Virus record (IMG/VR): IMGVR_UViG_3300050133_000102
Location: 1 to 52,571 of that record
DNA length: 52,571 nt
Direction: 5' to 3' (one strand)
Source: a virus
Part shown: positions 1 through 7,428 of the stretch, one piece after another
How positions within the stretch are numbered: the stretch's first letter is position 1
How the letters are laid out: the number at the start of each line of letters is the position of its first letter
Position numbers and translations under genes: made by a program
The notes under the pieces: generated by a model
What the model was told of the DNA's origin: nothing
The model's database searches: none
What the model saw: only the letters and a program-made list of their open reading frames with translations

Positions 1-24
1 CATTTTTTTGATAAGCTCCAGCAT
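1..24 (-). CDS. Start of a truncated gene leaving the window
   Basis: An ATG at 24-22 (minus strand) is preceded by a strong ribosome binding site (AAGGAGGGG at about 31-40). Only eight codons (MLELIKKM) are inside the window. The opening resembles that of the DUF1048 gene just upstream (MLDAIKKF), so it may be a second DUF1048-type protein in a padR operon. That is a guess from seven residues. Confidence 0.45.
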
Positions 25-26
25 CG

Positions 27-411
27 TTATTGCCCCTCCTTATTAAATTTTTCCATAACCTCTTTGTTTAGTTTTTCCCGCAGCTTTTCAGTATTTTCAG
101 TATAGGTAACCGACGCACGCAGAAACTCATCACAAAACCCGCCGACGTCGCTGCCTATGACGTCAAGAACCTGCTTGCCATCCGCAGCTTGTTTCAAACA
201 AATCCACTAAGTCCGTAAATATCGTCAGGTCACCGTCAGGACCAACGCCATTAATAAGCATATAATGTTTAATTTTGCGAAGCACAAACCGATAATCTTT
301 CGGCAGGGCGTCAACCCGCTTCATAAATTGCTTATAGTTCCGTCTTATTTCCATGTTGCCTTCCGTGTCGCCTATTATCAATTTTATGAATTTTTTGATA
401 GCGTCAAGCAT
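27..411 (-). pseudogene. DUF1048 protein, frameshifted
   Basis: The first reading frame (411 to about 195) encodes MLDAIKKFIKLIIGD... and reads well up to DLVDLFE, where it slips and stops at 163. The next frame continues with AADGKQVLDVIGSDVGGFC and LREKLNKEVMEKF up to a stop at 27-29, which matches the C-terminal half of DUF1048 proteins. A 1-2 base change near 192-200 therefore breaks a gene of about 128 codons. The start has an excellent ribosome binding site (AAGGAGGAG) overlapping the end of padR, and small DUF1048 genes commonly sit next to padR. It could be a true pseudogene or a base-calling error. Function is unknown. Confidence 0.7.
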
Positions 412-412
412 T

Positions 413-745
413 TTACCGCTCCTCCTTTAATTGGGTGATTTTCAACGCGACAAATTCCCATTTTTCCCAGGACCTCCGCAGTTCCTCACGCCCCGCGTCG
501 TTGAGCGCGAAAAACTTTCGTGGCGGCCCCATGTCGGAGGGCTTTTTGGTGATCTCTACTAACTTGCTTTTTTCAAGCCGGATCAGGATGGTGTACACCG
601 TTCCCTCCACAACATCTGTGAAGCCGAGGGCGTTCAGCCGCCGCGTGATTTCGTAGCCGTAGGTTTCTTTGCGGCTTATAATTTCAAGGACGCAGCCCTC
701 AAGCACGCCTTTGAGCATTTCCGTTAGGTTTTCCAGCACAATCAC
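413..745 (-). CDS. PadR-family transcriptional regulator
   Basis: This 110-aa protein has the PadR winged helix: LKGVLEGCVLEIISRKETYGYEITRRL, then the wing region VVEGTVYTILIRLEKSKLVEI and GPPRKFFALNDAGREEL. PadR proteins are dimeric repressors, often of membrane or antibiotic-response genes and of their own operon. The start is GTG at 745, or GTG at 739, which lies at a better distance from the AAGGGG ribosome binding site. It is followed without a gap by the DUF1048 gene. A consensus promoter with an overlapping inverted repeat lies just upstream, consistent with autoregulation. Confidence 0.9.
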   Translation of the reverse strand: MIVLENLTEMLKGVLEGCVLEIISRKETYGYEITRRLNALGFTDVVEGTVYTILIRLEKSKLVEITKKPSDMGPPRKFFALNDAGREELRRSWEKWEFVALKITQLKEER

Positions 746-794
746 CCCTTGCTATTCTGTATGGCTGATATTCTGTATCACTTACTACCGCTAT

Positions 795-823
795 ATAGTA
801 ACACATAGTAGCTGGCTTGTCAA
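795..823 (-). promoter_or_regulatory. padR promoter with overlapping inverted repeat
   Basis: On the minus strand, TTGACA (823-818) is followed after 17 bases by TACTAT (800-795), a near-perfect vegetative promoter. An inverted repeat TACTA-N8-TAGTA (783-800) covers the -10 and the start site. This is the position expected for a PadR operator. Confidence 0.75.
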
Positions 824-1076
824 TGGCGATTGTTCTGATAATGAATTTCAACTAAAACGCAAAATGCTAACCAGACCAGCTAAGCAAAGTCAATCATTTT
901 TAAAAAAAAGATAGCAATGGGCGCCGCCCCCGGGCTTGTGACAAATGAAATTGCACACCCCATTGCACACCCTCCCAATCTTTTAACGGCTTAGCCGTTG
1001 ATGGCGGCAAAAACAGATAGGGTTCAAGTCCTGTCTTTCCCCAAATGACTCCAGAGAAACCACTTATAAATGATAA

Positions 1077-1107
1077 AAGCCATTCCGCGAAACCGCTGGA
1101 ATGGCTT
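1077..1107 (-). terminator. Hairpin, possible terminator
   Basis: A perfect 10-bp stem AAGCCATTCC/GGAATGGCTT has an 11-base loop. Read on the minus strand it is followed by TTTTATC, so it could act as a backup terminator for the defence operon. The U-run is short. Confidence 0.4.
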
Positions 1108-1489
1108 AAATACTGGGCTTTTGAGCAAATTAAAAACCACCTATCGACAGAATTTCTTCTATCAATAGATGGTAGTTAATATGAAAGTAAAGACCAATTT
1201 TGATACCAAATGCACACGGACGCTACCTTTCGTTAAAAGGTTCAGGAATAATTAAAAGATGCACCCCTATTTCAAGCTGGCTCTATGAAGTTCCAAACTT
1301 TGATACAAAGAAAAAAGCCCTCTCCAGTCATAAAAGGCTGAAAAAGGCTTAAAATAAAGGCTTCCGTGGTCAATTGCTGACTTCGGAAGTCCTGTTTTTC
1401 TTTATGCAGTTGTGTGATTTGCCGCCGTGGTTGAAGGGCAACTTACCCTCCTTTGGTAGCTGAAAGGCAATAATTAAAATGTACGGTAA

Positions 1490-1537
1490 AATTAAAAAGT
1501 TCACATGGCATAGAAGTAATCGGACCATTCCATGTGA
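1490..1537 (-). terminator. Terminator of the BREX operon
   Basis: A stem TCACATGG/CCATGTGA (1501-1508 with 1530-1537) is followed on the minus strand by ACTTTTTAATTTT. It lies about 50 bases after the last gene of the operon. The 21-base loop is longer than usual. Confidence 0.5.
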
Positions 1538-1588
1538 CTCTTCCTTTCGATGTTCGTAGTATCTTGATTATCACAGTAGAGTGCTGGA

Positions 1589-2119
1589 TTAATTACTTTC
1601 TTTTAGGACTATCGGATATACGGTGCTATTGAGCACAACAGATAGATGCCCATCCTCGGCTTCCAGTTTAATAGAGGCAAAATCACCATTGTAATCGTTA
1701 ATATTGCAAGCACACTCATAATCTATTGGTTCGCTTTCTGCCATCGTATCCGCCGCAATCTTACTTCTAAATAGCGCAAAATGAGCTCTTGTAACATAGT
1801 TCGTTATACAGCAGAGGCAATAAACCATGTTTTTATATATAGTAGCTGCTATGGCATAGGCACCATCGGATGCGTGTATAATTTTGCTTTCCAATGTATC
1901 CCATACAAATACCAACCCGCCTTGTCCGCTCGCCGTAAGCAAGAAGCCAACGATACAATCATCGATGACTTTCGCTGATCCACCTTCGAAATCACCTGCT
2001 GTTGCATATGACCAATACGGCAGCAGAGCAGAAAACGGGATGAAGTATTGCGCATTTTCTTTGATATACTCCAGAAAGATGTCTTTGTCCGCCACGAACT
2101 TCAAATGTTCAATACTCAT
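1589..2119 (-). CDS. Unknown protein, last gene of the BREX operon
   Basis: This 176-aa protein has no family I recognise. It starts at an ATG behind GGAG, 16 bases after the cysteine desulfurase stop, so it is very likely co-transcribed. It has no signal peptide or clear membrane segment. The middle is Cys-rich (MVYCLCCITNYV) and a second Cys pair occurs in ECACNINDYNGD. The fold looks beta-rich (GGLVFVWDTLESKIIHASDGAYAIAATIYK; GHLSVVLNSTVYPIVL). By position it could be an accessory or modifier of the sulfur/BREX pathway, or an immunity factor. That is inference from neighbourhood only. Confidence 0.7.
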   Translation of the reverse strand: MSIEHLKFVADKDIFLEYIKENAQYFIPFSALLPYWSYATAGDFEGGSAKVIDDCIVGFLLTASGQGGLVFVWDTLESKIIHASDGAYAIAATIYKNMVYCLCCITNYVTRAHFALFRSKIAADTMAESEPIDYECACNINDYNGDFASIKLEAEDGHLSVVLNSTVYPIVLKESN

Positions 2120-2135
2120 ATCCAGTCTCCAACTT

Positions 2136-3266
2136 CTATCGAATTATTTTAACCAGCGCTTCTGCAATGGAATCAACATCATCCGATGTATTGCTTTTTC
2201 CAAGTGAAATGCGAATTGTTCCCTTAGCAAGTTTCTCATCGAGATTGATAGCTTGAAGAACATGAGAAATATCCGTGTTTACACTATTACAAGCCGAACC
2301 GGTAGATATGCAGATTCCCATTAAGTCCATACGGTGAAGAATTGCTTCCCCATCCGCTCCGCCAAATGAAAGGCTTACGAATCCAGGCAGTGTTTTTTCA
2401 CCGCCATTGCGAACAAACGGAATATTCGACGCACAAAGAACCTTCAGCAACTGGTGTTCCAATGCTCGTGTGTGGACTATGTTGTCGCTGATGGCGGCAC
2501 AGTTATCTTTTAATGCGGTCGCCATTCCTACAATTGATGCAATGTTTTCTGTTCCCGCGCGATATTGGCTTTCCTGCGCACCCCCATCGGCATAGGACAT
2601 GATTTTCGTACCCTTGTGTATGTACAAAAAGCCGATTCCTTTGGGTCCATTGAATTTATGAGCCGATGCCGAAAGCATATCTACACCAAGCTTCTGAACA
2701 TCAATTTCGACGTGACCGACAGCTTGCACCGCATCTGTATGAAATAGCGCACCATGAGAGTGAGCCACATCGCAGAGTTCCTTAATCGGCTGTATAGTCC
2801 CAATCTCGTTATTGGCATACATAACAGACACGAGACGTGTCGTATTCGAAATCATCCCAATGAGTGCCTCGACTGTTATAATGCCATCCGCAGTCGGCAT
2901 AAGGTAGGCTACTGGATATCCAAGCCGTTCTACGGCTGCACAGGAATGTAGGAGCGCATGATGCTCAAATGCTGATGTAATCATTGCTCTCTTGTCAGTG
3001 TCAGCAAAAGCCGAGCCCTTTATGGCCCAGTTATCGCTTTCTGTTCCGCCGGAAGTGAAGAAAATCTCCTCTGGCATAGCATTGATGCTTTCGGCAATAC
3101 CTTCTCTCGCGTCAGAGAGGGCTTTCTTCGGCTTTCTTGCAAATGAGTATGGCTGTGAAGCATTGCCATACTCATCAAGTAGCCACGGCATCATTGCATC
3201 AAAAGCGGCTTTATTCAATTGTGTCGTTGCCGCATTATCGGCATAGATTAGCTGCTTCATACTCAT
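2136..3266 (-). CDS. Cysteine desulfurase (DndA/IscS/NifS family)
   Basis: This 376-aa class V aminotransferase-fold enzyme removes sulfur from cysteine as a protein-bound persulfide, with PLP as cofactor. The family signature is complete: YADNAATT at the N-terminus, the PLP-binding lysine in SASAHKFNGPKG (K204) and the persulfide cysteine in STGSACNSV (C326). Its ATG overlaps the brxL stop codon (TAATG), so the two genes are translationally coupled. No iron-sulfur scaffold gene (iscU/nifU) is adjacent, so a general Fe-S role is less likely. In dnd loci, DndA feeds sulfur to the PAPS-reductase-like DndC and builds its Fe-S cluster. The same partnership with BrxP here is the natural inference. 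Confidence 0.93.
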   Translation of the reverse strand: MSMKQLIYADNAATTQLNKAAFDAMMPWLLDEYGNASQPYSFARKPKKALSDAREGIAESINAMPEEIFFTSGGTESDNWAIKGSAFADTDKRAMITSAFEHHALLHSCAAVERLGYPVAYLMPTADGIITVEALIGMISNTTRLVSVMYANNEIGTIQPIKELCDVAHSHGALFHTDAVQAVGHVEIDVQKLGVDMLSASAHKFNGPKGIGFLYIHKGTKIMSYADGGAQESQYRAGTENIASIVGMATALKDNCAAISDNIVHTRALEHQLLKVLCASNIPFVRNGGEKTLPGFVSLSFGGADGEAILHRMDLMGICISTGSACNSVNTDISHVLQAINLDEKLAKGTIRISLGKSNTSDDVDSIAEALVKIIR

Positions 3267-4834
3267 TATTCCTTATACTGCACATCTGGTATTGTGCTTT
3301 TCCCGGGAACATCAAATTCCTTGGGATCAACGATGCACAGTTGCCTTTTAATTATTGCTCGCATTTCCTTTGCAGGGTTTAAGCAATATTTGATAAACTC
3401 ATCTGGCGCAATGTCTTCTTTGTGTTGGGCATTCGGGTATAATAGCTTAACAAAGGCGGTACAAAGCCTTTTTATTGCCGTCATATCACGCGTATCTGCC
3501 TTTGGAGGCACATCGATACAGGCATCGACGAGCGCTGCATATGAAAGCTCGTCGCGCATAGCGTGGAGAACCTCTGCAAAGTATTCGGTATTAATTGCCC
3601 ATCCGTTTGCAATCAAGTCTTGATTTAAGCGGGGAATTTTCCATCCGGGGATAAAGCCGTGAAATCTATCCAGAGTGGCAGATTCGCCAAAGACCTCGCT
3701 GATGTTTTCAACCATGTTCTGATTGATGTCAAATTTACCGGCGTCAATATTTCCAAGGACGATTACACCAGCATCCGTAGCCATCTGTGCGTCAAAGCCC
3801 TTTATCTCGCCAAACTCCATATAGTGTTTCAGCGCCTGCTGGATTTGCCCCGGCTGATCAAAAGTAATCGACTGTACTTCATCAAATCCGACATAATCGA
3901 ATCTGGTTAAAAGACCGCCTACTTTTTTCGCATTGTCATAAATCAACGTTGCGCGGGAAACCGTGCCGCCACTAATCAGCCAACCGCGTTTACTGATTTT
4001 TTCGTATATATAGCTCTTTCCCGTTCCTTTAGGTGCAAGTTCGATGAGATTGATTCTTTTCTCTACAAAAGGTAACAACCTTCTTAGGAAGAACAGCTTC
4101 GGTTCCTCACTAATTTCACCCGTTTCTGAGTCGACATATCCTGCTGGGTTATAGTCCACAGCAGAAATGATTACATCAATCCATTCGTGAATATCAAAGT
4201 TTTTCCTCGCTTCTTTATAAAAATTGAGGTCAACTCTGTATGGGCAAAACGGTTTGTACCCGCTTAGGTATATTTCGTTGGGCTTGTAACTGGGTTTGTC
4301 GTCCTCTTCCTCATTATGCTTAGACGATTTCCCGAACAGCTTATCATAGAATTTTGTCGGAGCGTGAGAGCCGTTATTAAAGTCGTCATCAAGGCTAAGC
4401 GTGCTTCCGAGGGCTAATTCAATGATTCCCCAGTTCTCGCTTTCTTTCAGCAACACATCGGCATATTGCTCTAATACTTCATCTGAGACTATGCCGGAAG
4501 CGCCGCCACGGGCACCTCCGAAATCTGGGAGTTCAAATTGAACGACGCTTTTTTTCAAGTTCACTTCCAGACGCACTCGGGCAAGCAGCTTTTCTGTGCT
4601 GCCCTGCATAAGACGGTATTTAATCACCTGATATGCATCTCGGTCGGGAATGAACTTTTTGATATAAGATAGCGTTCCATCATAGTCAATGTTCCCCTGA
4701 TTGTCAGAGAACTTCATTACAAGCCAATCACGCATATATGAAGGCAGACTCAGATTAGAAAAGAACTCAGACCGTTTAGGCTCTTTGAGAACAACCATAT
4801 CCGAGAATACCTGTTTTACTTTTTCTTCAAGCAT
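3266..4834 (-). CDS. brxL: BREX Lon-like protein BrxL
   Basis: This 522-aa AAA+ protein is of the BREX Lon-protease-like (BrxL) family. Walker A is APKGTGKS at about residues 267-274, followed by Walker B VGFDEVQS at about 313-322. The C-terminal Lon-like part follows, but I do not see a convincing Ser-Lys protease dyad. BrxL of other BREX types is a ring-forming DNA-binding ATPase needed for phage exclusion. I chose the ATG at 4834 because AAGGAGGT lies six bases upstream. The longer frame from 4888 lacks a site and would overlap the zinc-ribbon gene. The upstream gene's TGA lies within this ribosome binding site, so translation is coupled. Confidence 0.88.
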   Translation of the reverse strand: MLEEKVKQVFSDMVVLKEPKRSEFFSNLSLPSYMRDWLVMKFSDNQGNIDYDGTLSYIKKFIPDRDAYQVIKYRLMQGSTEKLLARVRLEVNLKKSVVQFELPDFGGARGGASGIVSDEVLEQYADVLLKESENWGIIELALGSTLSLDDDFNNGSHAPTKFYDKLFGKSSKHNEEEDDKPSYKPNEIYLSGYKPFCPYRVDLNFYKEARKNFDIHEWIDVIISAVDYNPAGYVDSETGEISEEPKLFFLRRLLPFVEKRINLIELAPKGTGKSYIYEKISKRGWLISGGTVSRATLIYDNAKKVGGLLTRFDYVGFDEVQSITFDQPGQIQQALKHYMEFGEIKGFDAQMATDAGVIVLGNIDAGKFDINQNMVENISEVFGESATLDRFHGFIPGWKIPRLNQDLIANGWAINTEYFAEVLHAMRDELSYAALVDACIDVPPKADTRDMTAIKRLCTAFVKLLYPNAQHKEDIAPDEFIKYCLNPAKEMRAIIKRQLCIVDPKEFDVPGKSTIPDVQYKE

Positions 4835-4847
4835 TTTGCTACCTCCT

Positions 4848-5051
4848 TCAGATAAATAATGTACACCCTTGCTCTTTAAATTCATCAATTTTGATTTTCA
4901 AGTCTGCAACGTCGCAGCTGAATGACTCGCTCATACATTCCAGACATTGAAACTTCTGAACATCAGGTGAGATCAATTTCTTATTGAGCGCAACTTCGTC
5001 CTTTGTCAACAGCCTGCCGCAGTCTCGACATTTTTTAGCTTGTGGTTTCAT
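4848..5051 (-). CDS. Small zinc-ribbon-like protein in the BREX operon
   Basis: This 67-aa protein has CRDC at residues 9-12 and CLEC at about 36-39, which can bind one zinc ion as a treble-clef or rubredoxin-like knuckle. An amphipathic helix (VADLKIKIDEFKEQGC) and a short hydrophobic tail (TLFI) follow. It starts at an ATG with AGGAG eight bases after pglZ and ends inside the brxL ribosome binding site. It is therefore an integral operon member and not a chance frame. The role is unknown. A small adaptor for protein or DNA contact between PglZ and BrxL is plausible but unproven. Confidence 0.85.
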   Translation of the reverse strand: MKPQAKKCRDCGRLLTKDEVALNKKLISPDVQKFQCLECMSESFSCDVADLKIKIDEFKEQGCTLFI

Positions 5052-5059
5052 AATAGCTC

Positions 5060-7408
5060 CTATAAATCGTCATCGACAACCAGCCCTTTTCTTTTCACAT
5101 GAATGGTTTCCGTCTCAGCTGTGAAGATGTTGTTCAAATATATGCGAACAGAGTAGCTTTGGTCGAGACTAAGTCCTGAAATAAGGACGTTCCAATTGTC
5201 TCCCTCTGTTGCATGAGCCTGTAATTGATTACCGTTAATTTCTACCGTTACGCTCTTTACCGAGCCTTTGGCTGTGATGGTTAAAACAGCGTCGCCATTA
5301 CCATCAAGATGAACTTCCGATGACGCCAAATCATATGAAAAATTAACACTGGCTTTTACTTTTTTCTGACCAAGCTTCTTGAAGTGTATAATTGGAACCA
5401 GAATTTCTTCTGGCGAAGCACCTCCATGTAATTCTCCGGGCGCATTACCAGAAATCGTAAAATGGTTATGCGTTTTAAACGCTATGACGGCTCCTTCTTT
5501 TACGGTATTTGTTATCGATGGCATCTTGCTATCTGATGGCATTTCACAATATCGTCCGAGGTTGTATACGGTTGCCGACGATGGCGAGTTAATTCCCTCT
5601 GTTTTATGAAAGCCTTTTGCTGCCATTCTGCTCATGCCGTGGTCTGCGGTAACAACAATATCTTTGTCGGGATGTTTTGCAGCTGCTTGGCAGATAATAT
5701 CAGCAATCTTGTCCATCATTTCAAACTGTTTCGCTATTATTGAATCATAATTGCAATCGCTTTTATCCTTGATGTGACTCAGTGAATCCAAGGCATCAAA
5801 CTTCTTTTCCGAAATAGTGGCAGGGTCGGCTTTTTCCATATTAACAGGCGTTACTGTTGGTAGCACGGCCGTTCCGATATCGACAAATGGATTCACCAAC
5901 GCTGAATTTTGCCGCTTTACCTTGGCAAGTAACATGTCTATCCACTCAATTCCCATGCCATCTATCCACAGGAAGTACGCATCACCTGACCCTTTTAGTG
6001 AAAACAGGATTTGACCCCTTGTTTTGTAATCATAGGGGTTAATTTCGCCTGCCATGTTTGAAAACGAAAGGCTGAAGCGGTCTGCAACCTTGTTAATCTT
6101 ATACTGAGAAATATATTCGGACAGTTCTGTCTCCAGATGTTCCGGCTCGGATAAATAGAGCACAAGGTCTGGATATTTTTCTTTAAGGATTGTCTTAAAA
6201 TCGCTGGGTTGCTTTCCTTCTGATAATGACTGTGACAGCAACTCGATTATTTTTGTCCGTTCATCATGCGTTTTCCCTGTAAGAATTTTTATTTTAATTC
6301 TGGCATCTGATAAACAATCATATCTCGCCCAGAATTCTTGGCTCAATTCATCGATGTCGAGGGAGTTAAGGGCGTCTTTTCTCTGCTCAAGCCATTCATC
6401 AAAATTTGTATTATCAGTGCAACTTAGGATAGCGCACTCAAGAGAGAGGGGGACTGTGTCAGCAGTGCTTGCCTTGGATAAAGCAAACGAAATATAATCA
6501 CTCTTTTGATTAAGCCCAAGCGTATACCACAGGTAAAAAAGCCATTTTTTGCTTGAATCGAATGTGTTCCAATTGCTGAGAATTTGATATGGATCGAATG
6601 TTACACGGTTAAGTGCTCTCGTTACAAGGCTTTCAAGCGTTCCATTAGCAGTTGGAACACACGGAACAAGAGATGTCCACTGTTCATCAGTGCCCAACTC
6701 TTTTATTAACTTTGCGTTGTTCTCCTTGAGAGAACTGCAAATATATGAAAATGGGTCGGTAACAATAGAAAGAGCATAATCACCGCTGGACTGCGACAAC
6801 TGCTTTATTTGTCGGGTCGCAAATGACATGCCCGACTTTATTTTTTTGTCATCCCATAGCTGCAACCACGATTTCAGCCCGTTCGCATTGACAATTCCGG
6901 GTTGGCTTGCGAACGCTTTTGAGTATGCCAGTGCGGAAAAGTCCGAGGGTGCCTCATCAATTTCAAAAAGAGCGTTTCCAAACCGTTCCTCATCCAATGT
7001 TCCCACAATTAATTGGAATAATCCCTTGGCGGCAAAAATGGGTATCCAGACTCTTTTCTTTGAATGCACATGCCGGTTCAGAATGGAGTACAGGCATGCA
7101 GAGTTCCGCTCGGTGACTTCACCGACACGCAAGTATTCTCCAAGGTGTGGGAGAAGTATATTGTTGTCCTTATGCTGATCCAAGTAATCGATGAGTGCTT
7201 TTAAGTCAGGTACGGTATCTTCGCCTTTGCAGAACATATCATCAGAAAGACGAACAACAATGTCCGCCTTGTCAGACAAGGCAGCTATCAGTGTATAGTA
7301 TGTCTTCAAGTTATTCACGAAGAACACACGCGCAACAAGCCGACTTTCTGCGTTATCGGTCGCTATTCCAGTCATCAGTTCTGGTAATGAAATCTGTTTT
7401 ATTAACAC
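5060..7408 (-). CDS. pglZ: BREX alkaline-phosphatase-superfamily protein PglZ
   Basis: This 782-aa protein carries the PglZ domain typical of all BREX systems. Metal-site motifs of the alkaline phosphatase superfamily are visible: FLWIDGMG (about 479-486), VVTADHGMSR (about 585-594) and GELHGGASPEEILVP (about 658-672). The N-terminal 450 residues are alpha-helical, and about 100 residues at the end look like a beta-sandwich. The start is GTG at 7408 behind AAGGAGG. It lies 20 bases downstream of brxC. PglZ proteins are needed for both host marking and phage exclusion in studied BREX systems. The exact substrate is unknown. Confidence 0.92.
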   Translation of the reverse strand: MLIKQISLPELMTGIATDNAESRLVARVFFVNNLKTYYTLIAALSDKADIVVRLSDDMFCKGEDTVPDLKALIDYLDQHKDNNILLPHLGEYLRVGEVTERNSACLYSILNRHVHSKKRVWIPIFAAKGLFQLIVGTLDEERFGNALFEIDEAPSDFSALAYSKAFASQPGIVNANGLKSWLQLWDDKKIKSGMSFATRQIKQLSQSSGDYALSIVTDPFSYICSSLKENNAKLIKELGTDEQWTSLVPCVPTANGTLESLVTRALNRVTFDPYQILSNWNTFDSSKKWLFYLWYTLGLNQKSDYISFALSKASTADTVPLSLECAILSCTDNTNFDEWLEQRKDALNSLDIDELSQEFWARYDCLSDARIKIKILTGKTHDERTKIIELLSQSLSEGKQPSDFKTILKEKYPDLVLYLSEPEHLETELSEYISQYKINKVADRFSLSFSNMAGEINPYDYKTRGQILFSLKGSGDAYFLWIDGMGIEWIDMLLAKVKRQNSALVNPFVDIGTAVLPTVTPVNMEKADPATISEKKFDALDSLSHIKDKSDCNYDSIIAKQFEMMDKIADIICQAAAKHPDKDIVVTADHGMSRMAAKGFHKTEGINSPSSATVYNLGRYCEMPSDSKMPSITNTVKEGAVIAFKTHNHFTISGNAPGELHGGASPEEILVPIIHFKKLGQKKVKASVNFSYDLASSEVHLDGNGDAVLTITAKGSVKSVTVEINGNQLQAHATEGDNWNVLISGLSLDQSYSVRIYLNNIFTAETETIHVKRKGLVVDDDL

Positions 7409-7428
7409 GGATATGCCTCCTTCCGCTA

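Larger units (their letters stand above)
912..1588. other. Gene-free junction between host genes and the defence operon
   Basis: No convincing reading frame is present. Visible structures are two adjacent 12-bp repeats of ATTGCACACCCC/T (950-973) and a hairpin AACGGC-tta-GCCGTT (985-999). A stretch at 1016-1043 resembles a tRNA T-arm and acceptor end (GGGTTCAAGTCC... then TCTTTCCCCA). Two further hairpins lie at 1077-1107 and 1501-1537. The tRNA-like part has a poorly paired T-stem and no recognisable 5' half, so it is not a working tRNA. It could be an attachment-site remnant of an integrated element. Confidence 0.4.

Noticed and set aside
1016-1043. A tRNA gene
   Set aside because: The T-arm is mispaired (8-base loop needed) and no 5' half, D-arm or anticodon arm can be found upstream, so it is at most a remnant.
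3266-4834. An active Lon protease
   Set aside because: Walker motifs are clear but a Ser-Lys catalytic dyad could not be assigned, so the protein is called BrxL by family and not by protease activity.
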